A DNA stretch of 64,000 nt from Vreelandella lutescens (GTDB lineage Bacteria > Pseudomonadota > Gammaproteobacteria > Pseudomonadales > Halomonadaceae): assembly GCF_014640815.1 (NCBI RefSeq), contig NZ_BMHM01000001.1, positions 62,001 through 126,000 on the forward strand, read 5' to 3'. The notes beneath the pieces are model-generated. The model saw nothing but the letters and a program-made list of their open reading frames with translations. It ran no database searches and was not told the DNA's origin. Position 1 is the stretch's first letter; each line of letters begins with the position of its first letter. Shown here piece by piece: positions 8,645 through 18,643 of the stretch. Both the position numbers and the translations under genes were made by a program.

Positions 8645-11320
8645 TTAAACCCCCAATACCTCAATCAGCCGTTCACGAAGCTGCTGCTGGCGTTCGGGGT
8701 CGGTGAGCGGTTCACCTGCTTTGGTGGTGATGAAGAAAACGTCCTCAACCCGTTCGCCTAGCGTGGCAATTTTAGCGGCTGAGAGCGAGATATCCTGCTC
8801 CATGAAAATGCGCCCCACCCGAGCCAGCAGGCCGGGGCGGTCGGGGGCGGTGAGCTCTAGCAGGGTGCGTTCATTGGCCGGGTCCTGCTCGATCACGACT
8901 TCGGTAGGCACTTTGAAGTGCTTGAGCTGGCGCGGCGTGTGCCGGGTGACGATCTCGGGGTAGTCGTCCGGGTCATCCAGCTCTTCTACCAAGTGGCTGC
9001 GCATCTCTTCGATGCGCTCTGAGTCGCGAATCGGCTGGCCGTGGCTATCCAACACAATAAACGTGTTGAGCGTCCAGTCGTTGTGCGACGTGGCGATGCG
9101 GGCATCGTGGATCGAGAGCCCGAGCTGTTCCATGGCGGCGGCAGTGGCGGCGAACAGGTCATCCACCGAGCGAGTGTGGATGAACACCTTGGTGCCGCCT
9201 TCGGCCATGTCGGCGGTGGGAGCACTGATCAGCACCAGCGGCAGCGGTGACGGCTGGTGCGCCAGAATGCCCTGGGTCTGCCAGACAATTTCGCTGGGCG
9301 CGTACTGTAGGAAGTAATCTTCCCCCAGCGACTCCCAAAGCTGGTCGATGTGCGCGCTATCGACGCCGACCGTTTGCAATAGCGAGCGCGCTTCGGTGCG
9401 GGTTTCGCGCACCCAGTCGTCCCGGTCCGGCGGATTTTTCAGCCCGCGGCGCAGGGCCCGCTTGGTTTCTGCGTGGAGCTGGCGCAGCAGCGAGGCCCGC
9501 CATCCGTTCCACAGCGTCGGGTTGGTGGCGTTGATATCGGCGACGGTGAGCACGTAGAGGTAGTCCAGGCGTGTTTCGTCGCGCACGATCAGCGCGAAGT
9601 CGCGGATCACATCCGGGTCGCTGATATCGCGCTTCTGGGCGGTCATGGACATCAGCAGGTGGTGCTCCACCAGCCAGCTGACCAAGTTGGTATCGTGCTG
9701 AGACACATGGTGGCGTTGGCAGAACTGCTCGACATCCCGCGCACCAATCTCCGAGTGGTCGCCGCCGCGCCCTTTGCCGATGTCGTGGAACAGGCCAGCA
9801 ATCCACAGTAAGTCGAGCTTGGGCAGTTGGTGAATCAGCGTCGCGGCTACAGGGAAATCGCCTTTGGCATCCGGTTTGCGGAAACCGTGAAGAAACTTCA
9901 GCAGGCGCAGGGTGTGGGCATCCACCGTGTAGATATGGAACAAGTCGTGCTGCATTAGCCCCACGGCGCGGCCAAACTCCGGCAGGTACTTGCCAAGAAT
10001 GCCGTAGCGGTTCATGCGGCGAAGCTGGCGAGGAACGTTGCCCGGTGCCCGCATGAGGGCCATGAACAGCCGCTGGTGGCGCGGGTCTTCCCGGTAGTGG
10101 TCGTCAATCTGGTGGCGATGATCGCGAATCAGCCGAATAGTGTCCGCACGCACGCCTTCGATTTCCGGATGCTTGGCCATCAGCAGGAACAGTTCCAGCA
10201 TGGCCGCTGGGCGCTCGCGGAACAAGTGACGAGAGCGTACCTGAATATAGCCGCCTTTGGTTTCAAACCGCTCGTTCAGCTTGACGGTTTCCAGCGACTC
10301 TTTGCCGCGCAGAATCACTTCATCGAAGTGCTGCAGCAGCATGTCGTTGAGCCCGGCAAGGGCCGTCACGTGGCGGTAGTAGCGCTTCATGAATTGCTCG
10401 ACCGCGAGACGTTCGGGGGTGTCCTTGAAACCAAACATTTCGGCAATGGTGCGCTGGTGATCAAACAGCAGGCGGTCTTCGGCTCGGTCGGTCAGCATGT
10501 GCAGGGCGTAGCGCACCTGCCAGAGAAACGCTTGGCCTTGGCTAAGAATGCGCAGCTCAGCGTCGTTCATAAAGCCGTTGGCGACGATGTCAGTGTACTG
10601 CTCGGTACCGAAGTGACGCTTGGCCACCCAGCCAATCATCTGGATATCCCGCAGGCCGCCGGGGGAGCTTTTTAAGTTGGGCTCCAAGTGGTACTCGGAG
10701 TTGTTGTAGCGGTAGTGACGGGTAATTTGCTCTTGCCACTTGGCTTCAAAAAAACGGTCGGCGGGCCACAGGTTCGGTGTGCTTAGGCGTTCGCGCATCT
10801 TTTCGCGCAGACTTTCCGGTCCGGCGATGAGGCGCGATTCCAGCAGGTTGGTAATCACCGTCACGTCTGCTTCGGCTTCCCGCTCGCAGTCGTTGAGCGA
10901 GCGCACGCTGTGGCCGATTTCCAGGCCGATATCCCAGAGAAAGGTGATAAAGGCGCTGAGGGGTTCTCGGTAAGGCGTGTCGTCGTCGTGCTCAAGCAGC
11001 AACAGCAGGTCGATATCCGAGTGAGGATGCAGTTCACCACGCCCGTAGCCGCCCACGGCCACCAGCGCAACGCCGTCATCGGGCCAGGCATGTTGGGCCC
11101 AGGCGATGGCGAGCAGCTGGTCAAGATACCAAGCCCTGCCGCGTACCAGGTCGCGAATATCGCTACCGGCGCGAAAGCGTTCATCCAGGCGTGCCTGGAT
11201 TTCCCGCAGCGCGGCTTTAAACGGGGCGATAGGGGAGCGCAACCCGGCAAGCTCGGTGCGAAACAGGTCTAGATCATAAAGCGACGTGTCCGGCTCGAAC
11301 CGGTAGTGGTGAAGGAGCAT
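8645..11320 (-). CDS. glnD: PII uridylyltransferase / uridylyl-removing enzyme
   Basis: Bifunctional nitrogen sensor that uridylylates and deuridylylates PII proteins according to glutamine. The 891 residues match E. coli (890). The nucleotidyltransferase motif GGYGRGELHPHSDID lies at about residues 90-104 with the two metal aspartates at 102 and 104. The HD phosphohydrolase motif LFHDIGKGRGGDHSE is near residue 510. Two ACT domains occupy about 700-780 and 815-890 (LLELTAPDRPGLLARVGRIF in the second). The start ATG shares its A with the TGA stop of map (TGATG), so translation is coupled. The map-glnD order is conserved in gammaproteobacteria. Confidence 0.96.
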   Translation of the reverse strand: MLLHHYRFEPDTSLYDLDLFRTELAGLRSPIAPFKAALREIQARLDERFRAGSDIRDLVRGRAWYLDQLLAIAWAQHAWPDDGVALVAVGGYGRGELHPHSDIDLLLLLEHDDDTPYREPLSAFITFLWDIGLEIGHSVRSLNDCEREAEADVTVITNLLESRLIAGPESLREKMRERLSTPNLWPADRFFEAKWQEQITRHYRYNNSEYHLEPNLKSSPGGLRDIQMIGWVAKRHFGTEQYTDIVANGFMNDAELRILSQGQAFLWQVRYALHMLTDRAEDRLLFDHQRTIAEMFGFKDTPERLAVEQFMKRYYRHVTALAGLNDMLLQHFDEVILRGKESLETVKLNERFETKGGYIQVRSRHLFRERPAAMLELFLLMAKHPEIEGVRADTIRLIRDHRHQIDDHYREDPRHQRLFMALMRAPGNVPRQLRRMNRYGILGKYLPEFGRAVGLMQHDLFHIYTVDAHTLRLLKFLHGFRKPDAKGDFPVAATLIHQLPKLDLLWIAGLFHDIGKGRGGDHSEIGARDVEQFCQRHHVSQHDTNLVSWLVEHHLLMSMTAQKRDISDPDVIRDFALIVRDETRLDYLYVLTVADINATNPTLWNGWRASLLRQLHAETKRALRRGLKNPPDRDDWVRETRTEARSLLQTVGVDSAHIDQLWESLGEDYFLQYAPSEIVWQTQGILAHQPSPLPLVLISAPTADMAEGGTKVFIHTRSVDDLFAATAAAMEQLGLSIHDARIATSHNDWTLNTFIVLDSHGQPIRDSERIEEMRSHLVEELDDPDDYPEIVTRHTPRQLKHFKVPTEVVIEQDPANERTLLELTAPDRPGLLARVGRIFMEQDISLSAAKIATLGERVEDVFFITTKAGEPLTDPERQQQLRERLIEVLGV

Positions 11321-12111
11321 CAGGCGTTCAGAAAGCTAAAGTCTTCGTCGCTGCGTGCGGTGAGCACGTCAACGCCGGTGTCGGTGACCAGCAGGGTGTG
11401 TTCCCACTGGGCCGATAGGCTGCGGTCTTTCGTCACGGCGGTCCAACCGTCGCGCAGCACTTTGGTTTTGTAGCCGCCCACGTTAATCATCGGCTCAATG
11501 GTGAAGCACATGCCCGCTTCCAGGCGGATGTCGGCATCTGGTGCATAGCCGTCGTAGTGCAGGAACTGCGGGTCTTCGTGGAAGTCCGCGCCAATGCCGT
11601 GGCCGCAGAAATCACGCACTACTGAGTAGCCGTTCGATTCCGCATGCTGCTGAATCACACGGGCAAGCTCAGAAAGGCGCACGCCGGGTTTGACCAGCTC
11701 AATGCTTTTATACAAGCACTCTTGGGTGATGCGGCACAGGCGTTCGCCCTGAATGGTGTCGCCCACCACGAACATCACGCTGGAGTCGCCGTGGTAGCCG
11801 TCTGGCGTGCGGACAGTAATATCCAGGTTCATGATGTCGCCGTTTTTCAGCTTTTTGGCGTCATCAGGAATACCGTGGCAGACCACGTGGTTAATAGACG
11901 TGCAGGTCGCTTTGGGAAAGCCGTGGTAGTTCAGCGGTGCCGGAACAGAGCCGAGTTCGTTAACAATGTACTCGTGGCACAGACGGTCGATCTCGCCGGT
12001 ACTGACACCCGCTTTAACGTGGGGAGTGATCATTTCGATAACGCTGGCCGCCTGGCGACCGGCTTCGCGCATTTTCTCGATTTCAGAAGGCGTCTTGATA
12101 GGAACGTTCAT
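11320..12111 (-). CDS. map: Methionine aminopeptidase type I
   Basis: Removes the initiator methionine from nascent proteins. Starting at the ATG at 12111 gives 263 residues, as in E. coli (264); a longer reading to 12225 adds 38 residues of unrelated sequence. The five metal ligands are visible: two Asp in NLDITVRTPDGYHGD, His in GHGIGADFHEDP, Glu in FTIEPM and Glu in QWEHT. It is divergent from rpsB, the usual arrangement, and is translationally coupled to glnD. Confidence 0.95.
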   Translation of the reverse strand: MNVPIKTPSEIEKMREAGRQAASVIEMITPHVKAGVSTGEIDRLCHEYIVNELGSVPAPLNYHGFPKATCTSINHVVCHGIPDDAKKLKNGDIMNLDITVRTPDGYHGDSSVMFVVGDTIQGERLCRITQECLYKSIELVKPGVRLSELARVIQQHAESNGYSVVRDFCGHGIGADFHEDPQFLHYDGYAPDADIRLEAGMCFTIEPMINVGGYKTKVLRDGWTAVTKDRSLSAQWEHTLLVTDTGVDVLTARSDEDFSFLNA

Positions 12112-12197
12112 GAATTCTCGATGTGGCTTCTGGGTAAGTGATGGGTCGCAAATTAAATACCGAAACGCGGCCGCGACTTCATCTTGGCAATGATCTA

Positions 12198-12206
12198 TGG
12201 TATAAA
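12198..12206 (+). promoter_or_regulatory. Extended -10 promoter of rpsB-tsf
   Basis: The sequence TGGTATAAA is an extended -10 element (TGn-TATAAA), followed by the very GC-rich discriminator GCCGCGCGC. No good -35 box lies 17 bases upstream. A conserved extended -10 with a GC-rich discriminator is what is known for rpsB promoters in gammaproteobacteria and is typical of promoters under stringent (ppGpp/DksA) control. The regulation is inferred, the element is seen. Confidence 0.7.
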
Positions 12207-12212
12207 GCCGCG

Positions 12213-12432
12213 CGCTTTCCTGCAATCGCCATCCAATGCTTCTTTACTGGGCGGCGGTGCGTGAAAGGGCAACGACATTGCAATGCAGCGACGCTGTATT
12301 GCCTAACAGCAAGCCTTGAAAACACACATGCACCGGCACATGGTCCCGGGTGCCTCTGATAACGCCTAGCGCTGTCATTGGTCGGATCCATGGGGTGCGT
12401 GGAGGCCTAACCCGAGTTTCAGGAGTTTTACC
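12213..12432 (+). promoter_or_regulatory. Long 5' leader of rpsB, candidate S2 autoregulatory region
   Basis: About 220 transcribed bases precede the rpsB ATG with no open reading frame worth calling. The rpsB leader of E. coli is a site of negative feedback by ribosomal protein S2; the length and position here are compatible, but I could not assign a conserved secondary structure by eye. AGGAG at about 12420 is the ribosome-binding site. Confidence 0.45.
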
Positions 12433-13182
12433 ATGTCTCACGTTAATATGCGTGACCTGCTGAAAGCAGGTGCTCACTTCGGTCACCAAACCAAGTACTG
12501 GAATCCGAAGATGGGTAAATTCATCTTCGGCGCGCGCAACAAGATTCACATCATCAACCTCGAACACACCCTGCCGGCGCTGAACGAAGCGATCGACGTG
12601 GTCGAGAAGATGGCGGCATCCAACAACAAAATTCTGTTTGTTGGCACCAAGCGCAGCGCTAGCAAGATCATCAAAGAAGAAGCCAACCGCGTTAACCAGC
12701 CGTTCGTCAACCATCGCTGGTTGGGCGGCATGTTGACCAACTTCAAGACCATTCGTCAGTCCATCAAGCGTCTGCGTGATCTGGAAGTGATGCGTGAAGA
12801 CGGCACCTTCGAGAAGCTGACCAAGAAAGAAGTCCTGATGGCTACGCGTGAGCAAGAGAAGCTTGAGCGTTCTATCGGTGGTATCAAGAACATGGGCGGC
12901 CTGCCGGACGCACTGTTCGTGATCGACGTTGACCACGAGCGCATCGCGATCAACGAAGCCAACAAGCTGGGTATCCCGGTCATTGGCGTGGTAGATACCA
13001 ACTCTAACCCAGATGGCGTTGATTACGTTATCCCGGGTAACGATGACTCCATCCGCGCTATCCAGATCTACGTGAAGGCAATTGCCGATGCGTGTGGTCG
13101 CGCGAAAGAAGGTCGTCCGGACGAGTTTGTTGAAGAGACTGAAGAAGCCGCTTCTGCCGACACTAACGCTGCTGCCGAGTAA
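12433..13182 (+). CDS. rpsB: Ribosomal protein S2
   Basis: 30S subunit protein S2, 249 residues. The N-terminus ([20 protein letters not shown]) and the middle segments ([32 protein letters not shown]) are diagnostic. The C-terminal tail is acidic and Ala-rich (EETEEAA...), a common variable extension. S2 binds late in 30S assembly together with S1. An intrinsic terminator between rpsB and tsf suggests that tsf receives only part of the rpsB transcript or has its own promoter. Confidence 0.98.
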   Translation: MSHVNMRDLLKAGAHFGHQTKYWNPKMGKFIFGARNKIHIINLEHTLPALNEAIDVVEKMAASNNKILFVGTKRSASKIIKEEANRVNQPFVNHRWLGGMLTNFKTIRQSIKRLRDLEVMREDGTFEKLTKKEVLMATREQEKLERSIGGIKNMGGLPDALFVIDVDHERIAINEANKLGIPVIGVVDTNSNPDGVDYVIPGNDDSIRAIQIYVKAIADACGRAKEGRPDEFVEETEEAASADTNAAAE

Positions 13183-13225
13183 GGCTGCAGTGGTGCGGCG
13201 GGCAGGTTGAGCCGCATCGTGTTAA

Positions 13226-13250
13226 GAGGGGGCCTTATGCCCCCTTTTTC
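13226..13250 (+). terminator. Intrinsic terminator between rpsB and tsf
   Basis: A seven-pair stem AGGGGGC/GCCCCCT with loop CTTAT is followed by TTTTT. It lies about 45 bases after the rpsB stop and 145 bases before tsf, the same place as the partial terminator known in E. coli, and probably sets the S2 to EF-Ts ratio. Confidence 0.85.
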
Positions 13251-13395
13251 CCGCTTTGGGTTCGCCCAGGCGGGCCGAACATGCCGGATCAATACCGGCA
13301 AGCGCTCTGCACAGTGATACGCAACGGTCATCTATCGTGCTTATACTCTGTAGCGCGTTAACTCTCAGTTAAAACCATTTCCGAGGTGAAATCTC

Positions 13396-14265
13396 ATGGC
13401 AGCTATCAGCGCCTCTCAGGTTAAGGAACTGCGCGAACGTACCGGTCTTGGCATGATGGAGTGTAAAAAAGCACTCACCGAAGCCGACGGTGATATCGAT
13501 GTCGCGATCGAAAACCTGCGTAAAAGCTCTGGTCTTAAAGCCGCGAAGAAAGCGGATCGTACCGCTGCAGAAGGTGCGGTGGTTACTCGCGTAGCAGAAG
13601 ATGGCAGCTACGGCGTTATGGTCGAAATCAACTCTGAAACTGATTTCGTTGCCCGTGACAACAACTTCATCGACTTCTCTAACAAGATCGCTGATGCGTT
13701 CTTTGCAGCGAAGACCGAAGACGTTGCTGCCGTGATGGCAGGTGACCTTGAGTCCGCTCGTGAGCAGCTGGTTCAGAAAATCGGCGAAAACATCGGCGTG
13801 CGTCGTGCCGTTGTTGTGAATGCCGCTGAAGGTGGTCTGGTGGGCGAATACGTTCACGGCGGCCGCATCGGCGTTCTGACCGTTCTGAAAGGCGGTACCA
13901 GCGAAGCAGCCAAAGATGTTGCCATGCACGTCGCAGCCATCAATCCGGCCGTTGCGCATCCTGAAGAGATGCCGCAAGAGCAGCTGGACCAAGAGAAAGC
14001 GATCATTCTGGCCCAGCCGGACATGGCCGGTAAGCCTGAGCAGATTGCTGAGAAGATGGTTCAAGGCCGTCTGAAGAAGTACCTGGCTGAGAACAGCCTG
14101 ACCGAACAGCCGTTCGTTAAAGACCCGAACCAGTCCGTTGCTGAATTTGTTAAAGCAGCTGGCGGCGAAGTGGTTAGCTTCACTCGCTTTGAAGTGGGCG
14201 AAGGCATCGAGAAAGAAGAAGTCGACTTTGCTAAAGAAGTCATGGAACAGGCTGGCCGTCGCTAA
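13396..14265 (+). CDS. tsf: Elongation factor Ts
   Basis: Nucleotide-exchange factor for EF-Tu, 289 residues. The N-terminal UBA-like module ends with the family signature [16 protein letters not shown] (about residues 14-29). The core carries the invariant TDFVARD motif near residue 78, which contacts EF-Tu. A GAGGTG ribosome-binding site precedes the ATG. A TATACT element at 13342-13347, without a convincing -35 box, may be part of a separate tsf promoter. Codon use is strongly biased, as expected for a highly expressed gene. Confidence 0.98.
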   Translation: MAAISASQVKELRERTGLGMMECKKALTEADGDIDVAIENLRKSSGLKAAKKADRTAAEGAVVTRVAEDGSYGVMVEINSETDFVARDNNFIDFSNKIADAFFAAKTEDVAAVMAGDLESAREQLVQKIGENIGVRRAVVVNAAEGGLVGEYVHGGRIGVLTVLKGGTSEAAKDVAMHVAAINPAVAHPEEMPQEQLDQEKAIILAQPDMAGKPEQIAEKMVQGRLKKYLAENSLTEQPFVKDPNQSVAEFVKAAGGEVVSFTRFEVGEGIEKEEVDFAKEVMEQAGRR

Positions 14266-14289
14266 GGTCAGAGGTTCTAGCAATAAGAT

Positions 14290-14311
14290 GGCGTGCGCGC
14301 GAGCGCACGCC
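14290..14311 (+). other. Stable hairpin between tsf and pyrH
   Basis: A perfect nine-pair stem (GGCGTGCGC/GCGCACGCC) closes a GNRA-type tetraloop, GCGA. No T-run follows, so it is not a normal intrinsic terminator. It may stabilise the 3' end of the tsf message or mark a processing site. Confidence 0.6.
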
Positions 14312-14387
14312 TTCGTGTATCCGGCCCCTGTGAAATACAGGCGCTAGCTCGCCCACCTGTGCCCAGGTTTGCCTCAGGAGAGATGCC

Positions 14388-15158
14388 ATGTCACGTGAGA
14401 TTCAAGAGCCCACCCCTACTGCTGCCACCAAAATCGATAAGTCGAAGTCGAAATACAAACGTATTTTGCTGAAACTGTCGGGCGAAGCGCTAATGGGTGA
14501 GCACGATTTTGGTATTGATCCGAAAGTGCTGGATCGTATGGCGCTAGAGATCGGCCAACTGGTCGGTATTGGCGTACAGGTAGGTATTGTGATTGGGGGT
14601 GGTAACCTGTTCCGTGGTGCGGCGTTAAACGAAGCCGGCATGGATCGTGTTACGGGTGACCACATGGGAATGCTGGCAACGGTAATGAATGCCCTCGCTA
14701 TGCGTGATGCCCTGGAGCGCTCTAATATTCGCTCACGGGTGATGTCAGCGATTCCCATGAGCGGTGTGGTGGAGCACTATGACCGCCGTACCGCCATCCG
14801 CTATTTAACGTCTGGCGACGTGGTGCTGTTCTCTGCAGGCACCGGTAACCCTTTCTTCACCACTGACTCTGCTGCCTGCTTGCGCGGCATTGAAGTGGAC
14901 GTAGACGTTGTCATCAAGGCCACTAAGGTGGACGGCGTGTACAATAAGGATCCGGTGAAGTACCCCGACGCCGTGAAATATGACCAGCTTTCCTATGACG
15001 ACGCTCTGGAACAGAAGCTGGGAGTAATGGATTTGACCGCAATCTGCCTGGTACGTGACCATAATATGCCGGTGCGGGTATTTGATATGAACAAGCCTGG
15101 TGCCCTGCTGAACCTCGTAGTAGGGGGCAAGGAAGGCACGCTGATAGACAGAGGGTAA
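14388..15158 (+). CDS. pyrH: UMP kinase
   Basis: Bacterial hexameric UMP kinase of the amino-acid-kinase fold, which phosphorylates UMP to UDP. The 256 residues include about 15 extra N-terminal residues compared with E. coli (241): a polar segment before [12 protein letters not shown]. Nucleotide and substrate segments ([37 protein letters not shown]) are complete. CAGGAGAG lies seven bases before the ATG, supporting this start. The gene is followed four bases later by frr, so the two are translated from one message. Confidence 0.96.
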   Translation: MSREIQEPTPTAATKIDKSKSKYKRILLKLSGEALMGEHDFGIDPKVLDRMALEIGQLVGIGVQVGIVIGGGNLFRGAALNEAGMDRVTGDHMGMLATVMNALAMRDALERSNIRSRVMSAIPMSGVVEHYDRRTAIRYLTSGDVVLFSAGTGNPFFTTDSAACLRGIEVDVDVVIKATKVDGVYNKDPVKYPDAVKYDQLSYDDALEQKLGVMDLTAICLVRDHNMPVRVFDMNKPGALLNLVVGGKEGTLIDRG

Positions 15159-15162
15159 CAAC

Positions 15163-15720
15163 GTGATCAACGACATCAAGAAAGATGCAGAGTCTCGCAT
15201 GAAGAAGAGCGTTGAGGCGCTGCACAGCAACTTCAACAAGATCCGCACGGGTCGTGCTCACCCTAGCATCCTGGATGCAGTGACCGTTGAGTATTACGGT
15301 GGCCAAGTGCCGCTAAACCAAGTGGCTTCTGTGAACGTTGAAGATGCCCGCACCCTGGCGGTGGCTCCTTGGGAGCAGTCCATGGTGGCCAAGATCGAAA
15401 AAGCGATCATGACCTCTGACTTGGGCCTTAACCCCTCAAGCGCAGGCAACGTGATTCGTGTACCGATGCCGATGCTGACCGAAGAGACGCGCAAGGGTTA
15501 CATTAAGCAAGCGCGTAGCGAAGCAGAAAATGCCCGCGTAGCCGTGCGCAATGTACGCCGTGACGCTAACGGTGATTTCAAATCCTTGCTCAAGGATAAA
15601 GACATTACTGAAGACGATCAGCGCCAGGGTGAAGACGAGATCCAGAAGCTGACCGATAAGTATATTGCTGAGATCGATAAGGCTCTTGCCGCAAAAGAAC
15701 AGGATCTCATGCAGGTATAA
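15163..15720 (+). CDS. frr: Ribosome recycling factor
   Basis: Splits post-termination 70S ribosomes together with EF-G. The 185 residues match the standard length. The sequence opens with the family pattern [19 protein letters not shown] and carries the loop [13 protein letters not shown]. The start codon is GTG at 15163, behind AGAGGG, four bases after the pyrH stop. The order tsf-pyrH-frr-uppS is conserved across gammaproteobacteria. Confidence 0.97.
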   Translation: MINDIKKDAESRMKKSVEALHSNFNKIRTGRAHPSILDAVTVEYYGGQVPLNQVASVNVEDARTLAVAPWEQSMVAKIEKAIMTSDLGLNPSSAGNVIRVPMPMLTEETRKGYIKQARSEAENARVAVRNVRRDANGDFKSLLKDKDITEDDQRQGEDEIQKLTDKYIAEIDKALAAKEQDLMQV

Positions 15721-15807
15721 CACCTGCATTCACTTAACCACGGGCAGTGTGACTGCCCGTGGGCCATCGCTTGGCTTACTTATGACTGATCTTTGGTGCG
15801 AGAACCC

Positions 15808-16593
15808 ATGACGTCTCCGCAGCTTCCCCAAGAGCAGCCGGGCGGCACGACGCTTTCTCGATCCGAGGAAGCATTGCCGTCCCATGTTGCTATCATTATG
15901 GATGGTAACAACCGCTGGGCGCGGGCACGTGGTCTTTCTGGCGTGCGCGGCCACCGTGCGGGTGTTGAAACCGTGCGAGCGGTGATTGAGCGTGCGGCGG
16001 AGAGAGGGATTAAGACCCTGAGCTTGTTTGCGTTCTCCAGTGAAAACTGGAAGCGCCCGGCCGCCGAGGTGAATGCGCTCATGGAGTTGTTTTTGATGGC
16101 GCTTAAGCGCGAAGTCAAAAAACTCAATGAGCGTAATATTCGCCTATCGATTATCGGCGAGCAGCGTGGGTTTTCCCATGCGATACAAAAGCATATTCAG
16201 CGTGCTGAAGGGCTTACGGCCGGTAATACCGGCATGCACCTGGTGATTGCTGCCAATTACGGCGGCCAGTGGGACATTGCCAGGGCGGCGCGTCAGTTAG
16301 CCGAGCAGGTGGCTGCCGGTGAGTTAACGCCGGATGCCATTGATGAGGCGCGCCTGGACGCGGCGATGAATACCGAGCAGGTGCCGCCCGTGGATCTGTG
16401 TATTCGTACCAGCGGCGAGCAACGGCTTTCGAACTTCATGCTCTGGCAGCTCGCTTATGCTGAGCTGCACTTTTCGCCCTTGTTATGGCCAGACTTTGAT
16501 GGGGCGGCCTTCGACAAAGCGCTCGACGATTTTTGCTTACGACGTCGCCGTTTTGGAATGACCGACGAACAAATAGAGGCGCAAGGTGCTTAA
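15808..16593 (+). CDS. uppS: Undecaprenyl diphosphate synthase
   Basis: Cis-prenyltransferase that builds the C55 lipid carrier for peptidoglycan and other envelope polymers. Starting at ATG 15808 gives 261 residues. An in-frame TTG at 15793 would add five and has no better ribosome-binding site. The catalytic P-loop HVAIIMDGNNRWA holds the essential Asp, and the C-terminal RTSGEQRLSNF motif binds the isopentenyl diphosphate phosphate groups. The end overlaps cdsA by eight bases. Confidence 0.95.
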   Translation: MTSPQLPQEQPGGTTLSRSEEALPSHVAIIMDGNNRWARARGLSGVRGHRAGVETVRAVIERAAERGIKTLSLFAFSSENWKRPAAEVNALMELFLMALKREVKKLNERNIRLSIIGEQRGFSHAIQKHIQRAEGLTAGNTGMHLVIAANYGGQWDIARAARQLAEQVAAGELTPDAIDEARLDAAMNTEQVPPVDLCIRTSGEQRLSNFMLWQLAYAELHFSPLLWPDFDGAAFDKALDDFCLRRRRFGMTDEQIEAQGA

Positions 16594-17407
16594 ACAGCGG
16601 ATGATCACCGCAGCCTGGTTAGCTCCTGTCACGCTAATGGGTCTGTTTGGATTACAGGGAGGTGCCTTCGCGCTGTTTACAGCGCTGATCGTACTATTAG
16701 GTACCTGGGAATGGACGAACCTAGCGGGGGTTATCGCCACGCGCATGCGCTTGGCGTTAGTCGCCGCTATGGCGGCGCTGATGGCATTGCTGTGGTTCAG
16801 CGGTGCGGCCTTTGCGGTATGGCCGCTGTGGCTGGCCGCCGCTGGCTGGTTGCTGAATCTCTATTGGGTGACGCATTACCCAGATAGCAGCCGGCAGTGG
16901 CAAGCCTGCTCACGTCGTCTGCTGATGGGCGTTTGGGTGCTGCTGCCATGCTGGGTAGGCTTTAACGTGCTGCGCGAGAGCGGAGCGGTGTGGCTGTTGT
17001 TCGTATTATTATTGGTATGGACGGCAGACATTGGCGCTTACTTCGCCGGACGCCGCTGGGGTAAGCGCAAGCTGGCCCCGCGGGTTAGCCCAGGTAAGTC
17101 CTGGGAGGGCGTGTATGGCGGGCTTGCGGCGACAACGCTGCTAGCGCTGATATTCGCCTTTTGGCAGCCTCTTGGGCTAATGGGCGGTTTTGCGTTGGTC
17201 ATTATTACCGCCGTGGTGACGCTCACCTCCGTACTGGGCGATCTGTTTGAAAGCATGCTAAAGCGCTATCGCGATATCAAAGATTCTAGCCAGCTGCTGC
17301 CGGGCCATGGCGGTGTGCTGGATCGCATCGACAGCCTCACCGCGGCTATTCCCATCTTCGCGCTGTTTTATCTACAGGTGCTGCATCTTCAGGTGAGTGC
17401 GCTATGA
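16586..17407 (+). CDS. cdsA: Phosphatidate cytidylyltransferase
   Basis: Integral membrane enzyme making CDP-diacylglycerol from phosphatidate and CTP. The start is a GTG at 16586 inside the end of uppS. This gives an N-terminus [12 protein letters not shown] that lines up with the MLKxRxI start usual in CdsA; the ATG at 16601 would cut it off. Eight or so hydrophobic helices are visible, and the C-terminal signature lies in [22 protein letters not shown] (ends about residue 250). The stop overlaps the dxr ATG (ATGA). Confidence 0.94.
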   Translation: MLKQRMITAAWLAPVTLMGLFGLQGGAFALFTALIVLLGTWEWTNLAGVIATRMRLALVAAMAALMALLWFSGAAFAVWPLWLAAAGWLLNLYWVTHYPDSSRQWQACSRRLLMGVWVLLPCWVGFNVLRESGAVWLLFVLLLVWTADIGAYFAGRRWGKRKLAPRVSPGKSWEGVYGGLAATTLLALIFAFWQPLGLMGGFALVIITAVVTLTSVLGDLFESMLKRYRDIKDSSQLLPGHGGVLDRIDSLTAAIPIFALFYLQVLHLQVSAL

Positions 17408-18600
17408 GCCAGCCCACGGTTCAGTTGGTTACCGTGCTGGGCGCGACGGGCTCCATTGGCAAAAGCACCTTGGATGTAATTGCTCGCCACCCTGAGCGCT
17501 ACCGGGTGTATGCGCTAACAGCACACACTTCCAAAGAGGCGCTGTTGGAACAGTGCCGCACGCACTGCCCTCAATTTGCCGTGTTGGATAGCGAGGCGGA
17601 TGCGCAGTGGTTACAGCAGGCACTGAACGACGCAGGACTGCCTACTGTGGCTACCGCAGGGCCGGAGGCGCTTTGTGATGTTGCCCGTGCGCCTCAAGTC
17701 GATGCTGTGATGGCGGCTATTGTAGGGGCGGCAGGCCTGTTGCCTGCACTGGCGGCGGCCGAGGCGGGTAAACGCGTGCTGCTGGCCAACAAAGAGGCCC
17801 TGGTGATGAGTGGGGCACTGTTTATGGATGCCGTGGCGCGCTCCGGTGCGACGCTTCTGCCGATTGATTCTGAACATAATGCCATTTACCAGTGTCTACC
17901 CAGCGAGCATCGTGGTGGGTTAGCCAAGCACGGCGTTCGGCAGTTGCTCCTGACGGCATCGGGTGGTCCATTTCGTGGCTGGTCAGCGGAAGAGATTGCC
18001 AGCGCCACGCCAGAACAGGCCTGCGCACATCCCAACTGGTCCATGGGTCGTAAGATCTCAGTTGACAGCGCGACGCTGATGAATAAAGGCCTTGAGCTTA
18101 TTGAAGCGTGCTGGCTGTTTGACGCCACGCCCGAGCAAATTCAGGTCGTTGTACACCCGCAAAGCGTGATCCACTCCATGGCGGCCTATGACGATGGTTC
18201 CGTAATCGCCCAGTTGGGTAATCCCGATATGCGTACACCGATTGCCTATGGGCTTGCTTGGCCCGAGCGCATTGACGCGGGTGTGGAGACACTTGACCTG
18301 TTTCAAGTGGCGCGACTTGATTTTGAAGCTCCCGATGAAACGCGGTTTCCCTGCTTGCGGTTAGCGCGTGAAGCGATGCAGGCGGGCGGGGCAGCCCCGG
18401 CAGTCCTGAATGCTGCCAATGAAGTTGCCGTTGATGCTTTTTTGTCCGGTGATATTACGTTTGGTGCAATTCCAGACGTCGTAGCGAAGGTCATGGCGAT
18501 GCCTTATCCCGGGCAGGCGGATTCCCTTGAACGTGTGCTTGCTGCAGACCGCTGGTCGCGAGAGCAAGCGGCACTCACCATACGCCAGTTAACCGCTTAG
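17404..18600 (+). CDS. dxr: 1-deoxy-D-xylulose 5-phosphate reductoisomerase
   Basis: Second enzyme of the MEP isoprenoid pathway (also called ispC), NADPH and divalent-metal dependent. It has 398 residues, as in E. coli. The NADPH motif [13 protein letters not shown] is at about residues 13-25, the metal-binding segment is [12 protein letters not shown], and the flexible active-site loop and phosphate site are [10 protein letters not shown] and [19 protein letters not shown]. It begins within the cdsA stop codon. uppS, downstream in the same pathway, lies two genes upstream. Confidence 0.96.
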   Translation: MSQPTVQLVTVLGATGSIGKSTLDVIARHPERYRVYALTAHTSKEALLEQCRTHCPQFAVLDSEADAQWLQQALNDAGLPTVATAGPEALCDVARAPQVDAVMAAIVGAAGLLPALAAAEAGKRVLLANKEALVMSGALFMDAVARSGATLLPIDSEHNAIYQCLPSEHRGGLAKHGVRQLLLTASGGPFRGWSAEEIASATPEQACAHPNWSMGRKISVDSATLMNKGLELIEACWLFDATPEQIQVVVHPQSVIHSMAAYDDGSVIAQLGNPDMRTPIAYGLAWPERIDAGVETLDLFQVARLDFEAPDETRFPCLRLAREAMQAGGAAPAVLNAANEVAVDAFLSGDITFGAIPDVVAKVMAMPYPGQADSLERVLAADRWSREQAALTIRQLTA

Positions 18601-18643
18601 CTTCAGCTATCGTTGAGCAACGCGTCGTGCAAAGGAGCAACAA

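Noticed and set aside
12112..12225. 38-residue N-terminal extension of methionine aminopeptidase
   Set aside because: It would place the start in the divergent rpsB promoter region; the family start is the internal ATG at 12111.
13369..14283. Long open frame on the minus strand opposite tsf
   Set aside because: It is an antisense shadow of a strongly codon-biased gene, rich in Phe/His/Asn with no recognisable motif. The plus-strand EF-Ts is certain.
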